This document shows, piece after piece, positions 7,576 through 14,200 of a DNA stretch of 33,145 nucleotides. A program made the position numbers and the translations under genes. The stretch's first letter is position 1, and each line of letters opens with the position of its first letter. The stretch is taken from positions 1-33,145 of the forward strand of contig JACVIY010000012.1 in NCBI GenBank assembly GCA_015711755.1. Direction: 5' to 3'. Source of the stretch: Candidatus Geothermincola secundus (GTDB lineage: Bacteria; Actinomycetota; Geothermincolia; Geothermincolales; Geothermincolaceae). The notes beneath the pieces are model-generated. The model ran no database searches. It saw only the letters and a list, made by a program, of their open reading frames with translations, and was not told the DNA's origin.

Positions 7576-7581
7576 ATTATA
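7576..7581 (-). promoter_or_regulatory. -10 box (TATAAT) of the GltA-type gene
   Basis: Perfect TATAAT on the minus strand, about 76 nt upstream of the ATG. No good -35 is visible at 16-18 nt, which would fit an activator-dependent or weak promoter. Confidence 0.5.
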
Positions 7582-7803
7582 CATTATGGACGGAGCATTC
7601 TATCTTGCCGACCCGCGGATGATCAACGACGCGGATGAGGCCCGCGGCGGCCTCTCCGCGGCCCGGCGGCAGGGCGCGACCGAGGTTAGGGGGAACCGCG
7701 GTCGCGGACCCTCCATCTTATAGATGCCGGAAGGCCTCGTTTTTTAAAAGCAAGCCGGTTAAATGTTAAGCGCGGGAGTCCGCTATGAAAGGGGGCGGTC
7801 ACG

Positions 7804-8805
7804 GTGGATGCAAGCCGGCTGGGTCCTGGAAACAATAGCACGCGGGGCCGGAGAAAGCGCAAATGGGGGATGTGGGCGGCGGCATCCTTCGCCGCCCTTA
7901 CGGCCTTGATAATAGCCGCGGCGGCGCTGGCACTCACCGGGGACGGAGGAGGCGGCGGGGCTATGACCTGGGGGCAGCCGGAGGCCGAAGAGGGTTTAAC
8001 GGAAGCGGACAGGTCCTCTCATGCCCCATCCGCCCAGGACAAAGGGGAAGTCGCGGGGGCGGTCTCAAAGCAAAGCTCGATCTCCGCCGACCTTCCCGAG
8101 CTCTCGCCGCGGGTGATAAGGACGGGCAAGCTGTCGCTCGAGCTGGAGAAGGGGACCTATCAGGAGAAGAGGGGAGAGGTCTACTTCCTGGTGGAGTCGG
8201 CGGGCGGCTATGTGCAGAGCGAGAACACGGGAGGCGATGGGGGATCCGTCCGCGGGACCTTTCTTTTGAGGATACCCGCAGACCGCTTCGACCGGGTCTT
8301 TCCCGATTTATCGCGGCTGGGCGAGGTCAAGTCCACCGAGGTGGCCACCCAGGACGTCACCCAGGAATACATAGACCTGGAGGGAAGGATCCGCCACCTG
8401 GAGGCGGAGGAACAATTCTACCTGGGGCTTATCGCCCAGGCCAAGACCATCCAGGAGATGCTCTCCATAAGGGAACGCCTCGATTCCGTTCAGCTGCAGA
8501 AGGAGCAGGCCCTGGGACGCAAGAACTACCTGGACAAACAGATCAGCTATTCCCTGGTGACGCTGAACATGTCGGAGGCCCCTCCCGGGGACTCGACCGG
8601 AAAGGGTTTCTGGGGCCGCATAGGGGAGGCCTTCAGGTCCTTCGGGCGGGCCTGCCGAGAGCTGCTGGTGGGCCTGGCTTACGCCCTGCCATACCTGGCC
8701 CTCCTGATCATCGCCGCAATGCTGGCGTGGGCGGCCGTGAGAAGAAGGCGCGTCAGAAAGGCTCCGGGCCCCGAATCCCGAGACGGTCAAACTCCTCTCC
8801 AGTGA
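7804..8805 (+). CDS. DUF4349 domain-containing membrane protein
   Basis: Membrane protein of 333 residues. An N-terminal membrane anchor lies at about 23-45 and is followed by a disordered Gly/Ser/Glu-rich linker. The DUF4349 domain begins near RVIRTGKLSLELE and contains GGYVQSENTGG, RIPADRFDRVF, the signature DVTQEYIDLEGRIRHLEAEE and a coiled coil. It ends with YSLVTLNM and a C-terminal transmembrane helix at about 290-311 with a basic tail. This is the usual family order, and the domain lies outside the membrane. The family role is unknown. The start is the GTG at 7804 with AAGGGGGCGG upstream. It stands alone between the divergent GltA-type gene and a hairpin-containing gap. Confidence 0.85.
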   Translation: MDASRLGPGNNSTRGRRKRKWGMWAAASFAALTALIIAAAALALTGDGGGGGAMTWGQPEAEEGLTEADRSSHAPSAQDKGEVAGAVSKQSSISADLPELSPRVIRTGKLSLELEKGTYQEKRGEVYFLVESAGGYVQSENTGGDGGSVRGTFLLRIPADRFDRVFPDLSRLGEVKSTEVATQDVTQEYIDLEGRIRHLEAEEQFYLGLIAQAKTIQEMLSIRERLDSVQLQKEQALGRKNYLDKQISYSLVTLNMSEAPPGDSTGKGFWGRIGEAFRSFGRACRELLVGLAYALPYLALLIIAAMLAWAAVRRRRVRKAPGPESRDGQTPLQ

Positions 8806-8901
8806 AAGGGATCCGGCCGCTATTAAAGCCGCGTCACGAGGGGCGGGCGTCTTTCCGCGACTTCTCGATACCCTCCTCCGAGCCCCTTCGGACGGCCGAG
8901 A

Positions 8902-8930
8902 GCGGCAAAGCCGCGGGGCGATCATCGCCC
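8902..8930. terminator. Two consecutive short hairpins at a convergent junction
   Basis: GCGGC-AAA-GCCGC (8902-8914) is followed by GGGCGA-TCA-TCGCCC (8916-8930). Neither has a strong T-run. Their position 100 nt past the end of the DUF4349 gene suggests a transcript end. Confidence 0.35.
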
Positions 8931-8992
8931 GGTCGTGCTCATAAAGCGGCCGCCCCTTTCGGGAATATTCCGCCGGCCCCCGTTGGCGAGGC

Positions 8993-9124
8993 TCATTGCC
9001 GGCTGAGGCTTTTCTTCCCAGTACAAGTGGAAATGCCGCCTCGGCCGCATTTGGGGTCGCCGTGGCTCCGGGCCATCTTCGCGGCATCCCCCGGCATCTC
9101 GCGGATGAGGCCGCAGCGGCACTT
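8993..9124 (-). pseudogene. Possible remnant or frameshifted small Cys-containing protein
   Basis: A minus-strand frame ending in TGA at 8993-8995 reads KCRCGLIREMPGDAAKMA and then HGDPKCGRGG and CTGKK. The first 30 codons have G or C in nearly all third positions, as real genes here do. C-R-C and K-C-G look like a broken zinc ribbon. There is no start in this frame. Yet 80 nt upstream, in another frame, an ATG at 9203 has GGAGGGG 8 nt before it. A single frameshift would join the two into a protein of about 70 residues. This is inference; it may be chance in GC-rich DNA. Confidence 0.25.
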
Positions 9125-9268
9125 CAGTGGCGGTCCGCGAGCGCCGGAGGGCGGCCTCCGCTTGAGGGGCCCGAGCCTTCATGCGCCGAGGCACTTCCTT
9201 CATGCCCAGATCCCCTCCGCACGCCGCCAAAAACGCCGGAACTTCCGCCCTGTTGCCGTCCGGGGCCC

Positions 9269-10711
9269 TCAGGGGCTGAGGTCGTTGTTGAAGAAGGCGT
9301 ACCCCGTGGTCACCGCCAGCAGCAGCCGCGTCCTCCGGCCCCATTCCCTCATGCACAGGAAGGGTATCACCCAGACCATGTACCACGGATAGAGATAGGA
9401 GGCGGTGAACAGGAAAGCCAACAAGGCCGTGTTCCACGAACCCAGAAGATCCTCCTTAGACCTGCAGCGAAGGGCCGCGGCGGCGAAAACGACGAGGAAT
9501 GCCAGAGTGAGAAGCGGGCGCGCCAGGCTCCATCCCAGGGATTGGGCGCGGTCAGCCGGCATCCGCAGGCACAGCGAGAAGATGAAGCCGAAGAAGCGGG
9601 CGAGAAGGGATCCGTTGCTCGCGGGAGTGGTCAGCTTGAGGTTCTCCCGGGTGGTCTGAAGGGTGGAGGCCCCCTCCCAAAAGGGGGCGAACAGGGCCGC
9701 GGTGATCAGCAATACGATGAGTGCGCAAACGACGGCTTCCTTTACGCGGTCGCGCCATCGCGCGTGCCTCCTTACCAGGTAGAGCAGCAATATGACCAGC
9801 AGCATGGCGGTCACGTACTTGATCAGCACGGAAAAGGTGAGCGATAATACCGCCGACCGCCCGTGCCCGGCCATTGCCAGATACAGGGCCAGCACGGCGA
9901 AGAAAGCCATCATCACGTCGTTGTGGCCGCCCCCGACGGAATGTATGAGCACCAAGGGGTTCCACGCATAGGCAACCGTCCCAGCCAGGCGGCGCCCGGG
10001 ATAGAAACGCCCCAAAAGCTTCCAGACGAGCAGGGCGTTACCCAAGTGAAAGGCGGCCATAGCCCCTTTGTTGACATAGATGCCGCTGATGAGGCCCTCC
10101 CCGGAGATCTTGGCCAGCCCCGCGGAGAACAGGGTGTAGAGCGGGCCGTAGACGATGGGGGTGTTCTTCCAGTAGGTGCTGATGGTGGTGAAGGCGGGGT
10201 CGTTGATGAATCTCTGAGGGCTGGTCACGTAGGGGTTGGCCCGGTAATGCGCCACCATCTTGCCGTAGTAGATGTTAGAGAAGATGTCTCGGCTGAAAAG
10301 AGGGGGCGCGAGCAGCAGCAGCGCCGCGGCTCCGGCGGCCACTGACATGATGACCCACAGGCGCTTCTCCGGCCTTCTCCTGAATATATACACCGCCCAG
10401 CCGTAGCCCAGCAGCATGAGGGCAAGCACGGCATTGGTCGCCATGCGCAGCTGTCCCAGTGAGGCACGATCCAGTCCCAGGCACTTGAAGACCCCCAGCA
10501 GAAAATCGTTGCGGTAGGCGGCCAGCTGCACCGGCGAGAACTTGCCGGCGCAGTTGATGAAGGAGAAGGACAGCGCGGCCAGCGCAGCGTAGAGAAAGAG
10601 GTTGAAACAGACCATGCCCACATAGGCGACCTCCCCGGAGAGATCGGGCCGGCCGTGGCGCCCGTTGGCATGCCTCCCGATCACGATCCCTGCCGTAACC
10701 GCGTGAGGCAT
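9269..10711 (-). CDS. MptB-like GT-C polyprenol-phosphate mannosyltransferase
   Basis: Polytopic inner-membrane glycosyltransferase of 480 residues with about 12 hydrophobic segments. Members of this GT-C group (MptA/MptB type) move mannose or another hexose from a polyprenol-phosphate sugar to an envelope glycan on the outer face of the membrane. Supporting motifs are the first-loop acidic motif SRDIFSNIYYGK with Asp142, then ANPYVTSP, VYGPLYTLFS, the pair WNPLVLIHSVGGGHND (250-265) and a late YLYPWYMVW. In mycobacteria such enzymes act on lipomannan and arabinomannan. The acceptor here is unknown. The start has GGGGGAG upstream and lies 6 nt after the stop of the beta-propeller gene, so the two are probably co-translated. 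It could also be a more general GT87-like enzyme. Confidence 0.72.
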   Translation of the reverse strand: MPHAVTAGIVIGRHANGRHGRPDLSGEVAYVGMVCFNLFLYAALAALSFSFINCAGKFSPVQLAAYRNDFLLGVFKCLGLDRASLGQLRMATNAVLALMLLGYGWAVYIFRRRPEKRLWVIMSVAAGAAALLLLAPPLFSRDIFSNIYYGKMVAHYRANPYVTSPQRFINDPAFTTISTYWKNTPIVYGPLYTLFSAGLAKISGEGLISGIYVNKGAMAAFHLGNALLVWKLLGRFYPGRRLAGTVAYAWNPLVLIHSVGGGHNDVMMAFFAVLALYLAMAGHGRSAVLSLTFSVLIKYVTAMLLVILLLYLVRRHARWRDRVKEAVVCALIVLLITAALFAPFWEGASTLQTTRENLKLTTPASNGSLLARFFGFIFSLCLRMPADRAQSLGWSLARPLLTLAFLVVFAAAALRCRSKEDLLGSWNTALLAFLFTASYLYPWYMVWVIPFLCMREWGRRTRLLLAVTTGYAFFNNDLSP

Positions 10712-10717
10712 GCCGCG

Positions 10718-11923
10718 CTACTCCCCCGCCGTTGTCTTTGCGGCCGCTTCCGGCGGCTTGGGATACGCCCGGATGCGGCCGTCGCGCGAGCTGGTGAAGA
10801 TCCTGCCTCCCGCCAGCAGAGGAGCCGTCCAAGGGGCTTCCTCCAGGCGCCAGCTCCCGAGCCTGTCGCCGCCCGTCAGCCCTATGCGGTGGATGTTGCC
10901 GGTTGAGGTGAAGGCGTATACCGCCTCCGAATCCGCCCGCAATGGCAGATCCACCGGCTGTTCCAGCCTCACCCTCCAGAGCACCTCGCCGTCGCGACGT
11001 CCCAGCGCATATACGCTCCTCTCGTAAGTGGCCAGCAGCAGCGAGTCGCCGACCAATAAGGGGGCCTGCCAAACGAACTCCCGCAGCGAACGCTCCCACA
11101 GCAGCGTTCCCTCATCCGCCCTGAGGGCTCGCACGCTCCCGTCAATGCTCACGTAATAGGCGACACCCCCGTATACTAGGGGGGAGGCGAAGATCACCCG
11201 GCCGGCGTCCATGGCCCAGGCCTGCTTGCCGGTGACCATGTTCAGCCCCACCGCCTCGCGGTTGTAGGTGCCGAAGTGCAGGCTCTTGCTCCCGCACGCA
11301 GGGGGGCCGGCCACCCAACCTTCGGAATGATGGCTCCATATCCTGCGGCCGCTGCCCGCATCCAGGCAGTGTATTGCCGAGGTCATTCCCATATCCACGG
11401 TCACGTACAACCTCCCCCCGCAGAAAGTCGGCGCGGACAGAGCTTCCCCTCCGGCATCAAAGGACCAGTCAACGACGCCGGTGGCGGCATCGATGGAGCG
11501 GATTACCCCGTTGGAGCTGCCGAAGAAGATCTTGCCCTCCGCGCTTACCGGGCTGGAGGTTATCCGGCCTCCCGCGTCATAGCGCCAAACGGGGGTGCCC
11601 TTCTCCGCATTCAGCGCGGTCACCTCTCCGCCGGTTGAGGCGGCCAGCAGCATATCGCCGGCAAGAGCGAGAAAGCAGGGTCCCTGCGCTTTCACCGACC
11701 AGAGCGGGGACAGTCCCGGGTAAGGAGATTCCGTTTCGGCCTCTATCGACGCCTCCCCCTCAGCCCCGTTCACCCGCAATCCCGGATCGGTGCGTATCTC
11801 CACCGGTCCCGCCATCCCGGCGCCGCTGTGGAAGCCCGCGAAGAAGCGGAATGTGCCGTAGGTCAGGACCAAGGCGAACGACAGCGCCAGCAGGGCCTTG
11901 CACCCGTTAGGCCGTATGATCAT
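10718..11923 (-). CDS. PQQ-like beta-propeller repeat protein, membrane anchored
   Basis: Exported protein of 401 residues. A hydrophobic signal or anchor (about 9-30) is followed by about eight PQQ-like blades of the kind found in BamB and quinoprotein dehydrogenases. Repeats such as GGEVTALNAEKGTPVWRY, NGVIRSIDAATGVVDWSF and SVYALGRRDGEVLWRV show the A-L/D-x-x-G-x-x-x-W pattern that staples blades together. There are no cofactor-binding signs, so it is probably a scaffold or ligand-binding propeller rather than an enzyme. AAGGAAGG precedes the ATG. A TATAAT at 11982-11987 provides its promoter. It is the first gene of the operon with the MptB-like enzyme. A role in organising envelope glycan assembly is inference. 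Confidence 0.82.
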   Translation of the reverse strand: MIIRPNGCKALLALSFALVLTYGTFRFFAGFHSGAGMAGPVEIRTDPGLRVNGAEGEASIEAETESPYPGLSPLWSVKAQGPCFLALAGDMLLAASTGGEVTALNAEKGTPVWRYDAGGRITSSPVSAEGKIFFGSSNGVIRSIDAATGVVDWSFDAGGEALSAPTFCGGRLYVTVDMGMTSAIHCLDAGSGRRIWSHHSEGWVAGPPACGSKSLHFGTYNREAVGLNMVTGKQAWAMDAGRVIFASPLVYGGVAYYVSIDGSVRALRADEGTLLWERSLREFVWQAPLLVGDSLLLATYERSVYALGRRDGEVLWRVRLEQPVDLPLRADSEAVYAFTSTGNIHRIGLTGGDRLGSWRLEEAPWTAPLLAGGRIFTSSRDGRIRAYPKPPEAAAKTTAGE

Positions 11924-11961
11924 TCAGGCCTTCCTTGACATTCCCGAGAGGCTCCCTTCCT

Positions 11962-11989
11962 TTGCCGGGCGGCTCAGAGGTATTATACT
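11962..11989. promoter_or_regulatory. Overlapping divergent promoters sharing one -10 core
   Basis: On the plus strand TTGCCG (11962-11967), a 16-nt spacer and TATACT (11984-11989) point to the EF-Tu-like gene. On the minus strand TATAAT (11982-11987) points to the beta-propeller gene. The shared core ATTATACT reads as a -10 box both ways, so polymerase bound in one direction would exclude the other. Confidence 0.55.
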
Positions 11990-12042
11990 TTATTGATTGC
12001 AGGCAGTAAGTCTCAGGGGTATATCGGAAACGGGGTGAGAAG

Positions 12043-12294
12043 ATGGAAAAGCAGGTGGGCAGGGTGACCCATTATTTCGGCCGCATCGGGGTGGCCGCGG
12101 TGGAGCTGGAGGACACCCTGCGGGTGGGGGACAGCATCCGCGTTAAAGGCCACACCTCGGACTGGGTCCAGACGGTGGAATCCATGCAGGTTGACGGAGC
12201 GGACGTGCAACAGGCGGAGCGCGGCCAGGTGGTGGGCATAAAGGTCAAAGAACACGCCCGCGAGCACGATACGGTATTTCGGATCGAGGAGTGA
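12043..12294 (+). CDS. Translation elongation factor-like protein (stand-alone EF-Tu domain-2-type barrel)
   Basis: Protein of 83 residues resembling the beta-barrel domain 2 of translation GTPases, without any GTPase domain. The pattern VGRVTHYFGRIGVAAVEL, then LRVGDSIRVKGHTSDW, SMQVDGADVQQAERGQVVGIKV and a final V-F matches the small proteins often annotated as translation elongation factor-like. It is a full-length member, not a fragment, as it has its own GGGGTGAG ribosome binding site and promoter. In other genomes such proteins are often found near U32 peptidases, but none is here. Cytosolic. Role unknown; binding to RNA or a ribosomal component is inference. Confidence 0.8.
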   Translation: MEKQVGRVTHYFGRIGVAAVELEDTLRVGDSIRVKGHTSDWVQTVESMQVDGADVQQAERGQVVGIKVKEHAREHDTVFRIEE

Positions 12295-12403
12295 CGCCCG
12301 GGGTCGGGCAGCCCGCCTGGAACGGCGGGTGCCGGGGGAGACGTCGGCTCCGCAGGGCGGACGATCCTCCGAGGCGGCTTCGGGCGCTTTTACGGGTAAT
12401 TTC

Positions 12404-12432
12404 TTGCGGCGCCCCTGAATTGGGTATAGCAT
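12404..12432 (+). promoter_or_regulatory. Promoter predicting a leaderless mRNA
   Basis: TTGCGG (12404-12409), a 17-nt spacer and TAGCAT (12427-12432) lie just before the ATG at 12440. Seven nt separate the -10 box from the ATG, so transcription should start at or next to the first codon. No Shine-Dalgarno is visible. Confidence 0.5.
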
Positions 12433-12439
12433 ACACGGC

Positions 12440-13009
12440 ATGACGGAACTCGAAGCACCGCTCGATAAAAAGGGATCGGGGGCCGAGCGGCCGCCCGAAA
12501 GCAGCCCCGGCGCCCCGGTGATATTCGAGGTTGGCGCAGGCGGCTGGGAGGCATTGTGGGTGGCGGCGTTCTACGCTTCCGTGGCGGTGATCCTGCTGGC
12601 CACCTTCCGGATCGTCCCCTGGTACGCCTCGCTGGCGGGCGTAGCGGCCGTCTTCATTTCCATTCTGGCCATCGCCTCCTCTTCCCGCCGATTGATAGCG
12701 GATGGGGGCGGCTTGGTCCTCGAGGTCACCCGCTTCTGGCTGTCGTGGAGCAGGGCGCTGCCTGCGGAGGAGTTGCGCGGCCTCCGTTTGGTGGAATCCC
12801 GCCGCAGCAGCCAGTGGGAGGGGGGGGAGCCGCCTCAGCGCGATCTCTCCTATTTCGCGTTCGTGGAGCTGCTCACCTCCAGGGGTAAGGTGAGGGCCTT
12901 CCGCTCCAGCCTCACCGCGCCGCCGGCCAGCAACCGCACCGCGGCGGTGCGTGCGGCCGAAGAGCTTTCCCGCCTCACCGGACTGAGGGCGGAGCGCCTT
13001 CTGCGGTAG
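12440..13009 (+). CDS. Small two-helix membrane protein of unknown family
   Basis: Membrane protein of 189 residues. A disordered acidic/Pro-rich start (1-30) is followed by two transmembrane helices at about 38-56 and 61-80. The cytosolic-looking domain (85-189) contains SSRRLIADGGGLVLEVTRFWLSW and LPAEELRGLRLVESRR. Two helices followed by a beta-rich domain of this kind resembles bacterial PH-like (YdbS/DUF3093-type) proteins, but I cannot assign the family with confidence. There is no Shine-Dalgarno, and the promoter sits directly before the ATG. It ends 12 nt from the convergent lipoprotein gene. Confidence 0.7.
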   Translation: MTELEAPLDKKGSGAERPPESSPGAPVIFEVGAGGWEALWVAAFYASVAVILLATFRIVPWYASLAGVAAVFISILAIASSSRRLIADGGGLVLEVTRFWLSWSRALPAEELRGLRLVESRRSSQWEGGEPPQRDLSYFAFVELLTSRGKVRAFRSSLTAPPASNRTAAVRAAEELSRLTGLRAERLLR

Positions 13010-13021
13010 CCGTCCGCATCT

Positions 13022-14107
13022 TCAGATTCGGTTGACGTCTATCTCCACGACTTCCCCGGAAGCGGCGGTGATGGCGAAGACGACGCCGCGAGAGGGGTAC
13101 TGCCAGATGTTTATCGACTCGCCTCCGATTATTCTCTGATCCTCGAACTCGGGGGGGCCGAACTCCTTGATCACATCGCCCTGGCGCGATCCGATGCCCG
13201 TGCCCTTGGGGGTCTTCCCCGCATAGGGGGAACGCACGCCCACGGAGATTACCGCGTCATAATCGCCCGGCTTCCCATCGCCGTCGGTGTCCTCAAGGTA
13301 AAGGTTCAACTTCCAGCTGCCGGTGCCTCCCGTGTATGACGCGAAGACCAGCCCCTCACCCAGGCTGCCGGAGAGGTTGGGAAGCCCGTAAAGCTCTTTT
13401 ACCCACAGGAAGTTGTCGCCGATGCCGATGCCCGCGCAGGCGGATCCCGGAAGTACCGGCTCCGTCTTCGTGGCCCGGAATATGTCCCCCACCGCCTCGC
13501 GGTACTCCTTGCCCTTTCTGCGGGAGGGGGCCAATCCTCCCCGGGATGTGACCATGAGGGTCACGATCTCGGCGTCTTCCCCTTCCCCCCGAGCGACAAA
13601 GGCGAAGCCGCGACGCGAGAATACGTAGGTGACGTAGGTCTGGCCCCCGTACTCCGCTCTGGAGACGCCGTCGCATTCTCCCAGCTCGTTAAAAAAATCG
13701 CGGGGGGTGCTCTCCAAACCATTGCCGTTGACGGTGGTCCCGTGATAGGGGGCACTGGCCTCGACCTGGCCCACGCGGTCGCCTTCGCCCGGTTCGCCGT
13801 CCCCGTCGTCCTGGAACACCACCACGTAGTTCCAGGCCCCAGGGGCGTCTTGCTCCCCTCCCTCAGCGATTCGGCCGTAGAAGGCGTGGATGTAGCCGTC
13901 GCCCGAGCGGGTCTCATCCGGCCCGCCCAAGACCTCGCTCACCTCAGCGGGCGTGGAGTCTATGTTGACCCAGGCCAGGGAGTACCCCGGGACCACCGGC
14001 CCGTACTCGGGTCCTGAGGTGTCCGGCCCGCCGCCGCCGCATCCTCCCGCCAGGGCCGCTGCGAACAGCAGGACCGTCAGCGCCGCCCCGCACAGGGCTC
14101 TCTTCAA
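13022..14107 (-). CDS. Lipoprotein built from two tandem repeats with DxDxDG loops
   Basis: Secreted lipoprotein of 361 residues with signal peptide and lipobox AGGC (Cys23). The mature part is two copies of one module, about 44-167 and 225-347. Both begin V-x-PG followed by an I-[DG] turn and a V-x-E-[VL]-x-G-x-P segment. Both contain an acidic loop, DDGDGEPGEGD (100-110) and DTDGDGKPGDYD (273-284). Both then run through a matching S-P-Y or A-P-Y strand and a G-x-G-[LI]-x-S segment into E-[LF]-G. The loops resemble calcium-binding DxDxDG loops of dockerin or thrombospondin type (inference). The inferred start is TTG at 14107, which gives a normal signal peptide; ATGs at 14149 and 14176 would add a long tail. 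Family not recognised; a BamE/SmpA-like fold per module is possible. Confidence 0.75.
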   Translation of the reverse strand: MKRALCGAALTVLLFAAALAGGCGGGGPDTSGPEYGPVVPGYSLAWVNIDSTPAEVSEVLGGPDETRSGDGYIHAFYGRIAEGGEQDAPGAWNYVVVFQDDGDGEPGEGDRVGQVEASAPYHGTTVNGNGLESTPRDFFNELGECDGVSRAEYGGQTYVTYVFSRRGFAFVARGEGEDAEIVTLMVTSRGGLAPSRRKGKEYREAVGDIFRATKTEPVLPGSACAGIGIGDNFLWVKELYGLPNLSGSLGEGLVFASYTGGTGSWKLNLYLEDTDGDGKPGDYDAVISVGVRSPYAGKTPKGTGIGSRQGDVIKEFGPPEFEDQRIIGGESINIWQYPSRGVVFAITAASGEVVEIDVNRI

Positions 14108-14200
14108 CTCCCTCGAATCCTCCCGCTGCCACACGCCTCGTATCAACATGGTATTTCGACGGAGGCCTCCCTCCATCCTCGAAACCGGCCGCAGCCCGGA

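Larger units (their letters stand above)
7500..7803. other. Intergenic region between divergent genes
   Basis: About 300 nt between the GltA-type gene (minus) and the DUF4349 gene (plus). It holds a minus-strand TATAAT at 7576-7581, a palindrome at 7555-7571 and an A/T-rich patch near 7740-7765. I found no small gene with a ribosome binding site in it. Confidence 0.5.
8806..9268. other. 463-nt convergent gap with hairpins
   Basis: This lies between the ends of the DUF4349 gene and the GT-C gene. Two hairpins occur at 8902-8930. The longest open frame here (minus, ending at 8922) runs into the glycosyltransferase gene in another frame and looks like its shadow. A different minus frame, 8993-9124, looks more like coding sequence and is listed separately. 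No insertion sequence ends, tRNA or promoter were recognised. Confidence 0.5.

Noticed and set aside
7863-9392. 509-residue plus-strand open frame over the DUF4349 gene
   Set aside because: The DUF4349 frame has clear domain motifs and a binding site. This one is a +2 shadow running into non-coding DNA.
8922-9437. 171-residue minus-strand open frame
   Set aside because: It overlaps the end of the GT-C gene in another frame, is Pro/Arg-rich with no motifs, and looks like a GC-rich shadow.
12302-12335. CCCGCC-GGCGGG hairpin after the EF-Tu-like gene
   Set aside because: The stem is only 6 bp and has no T-run, so it is not convincing as a terminator.
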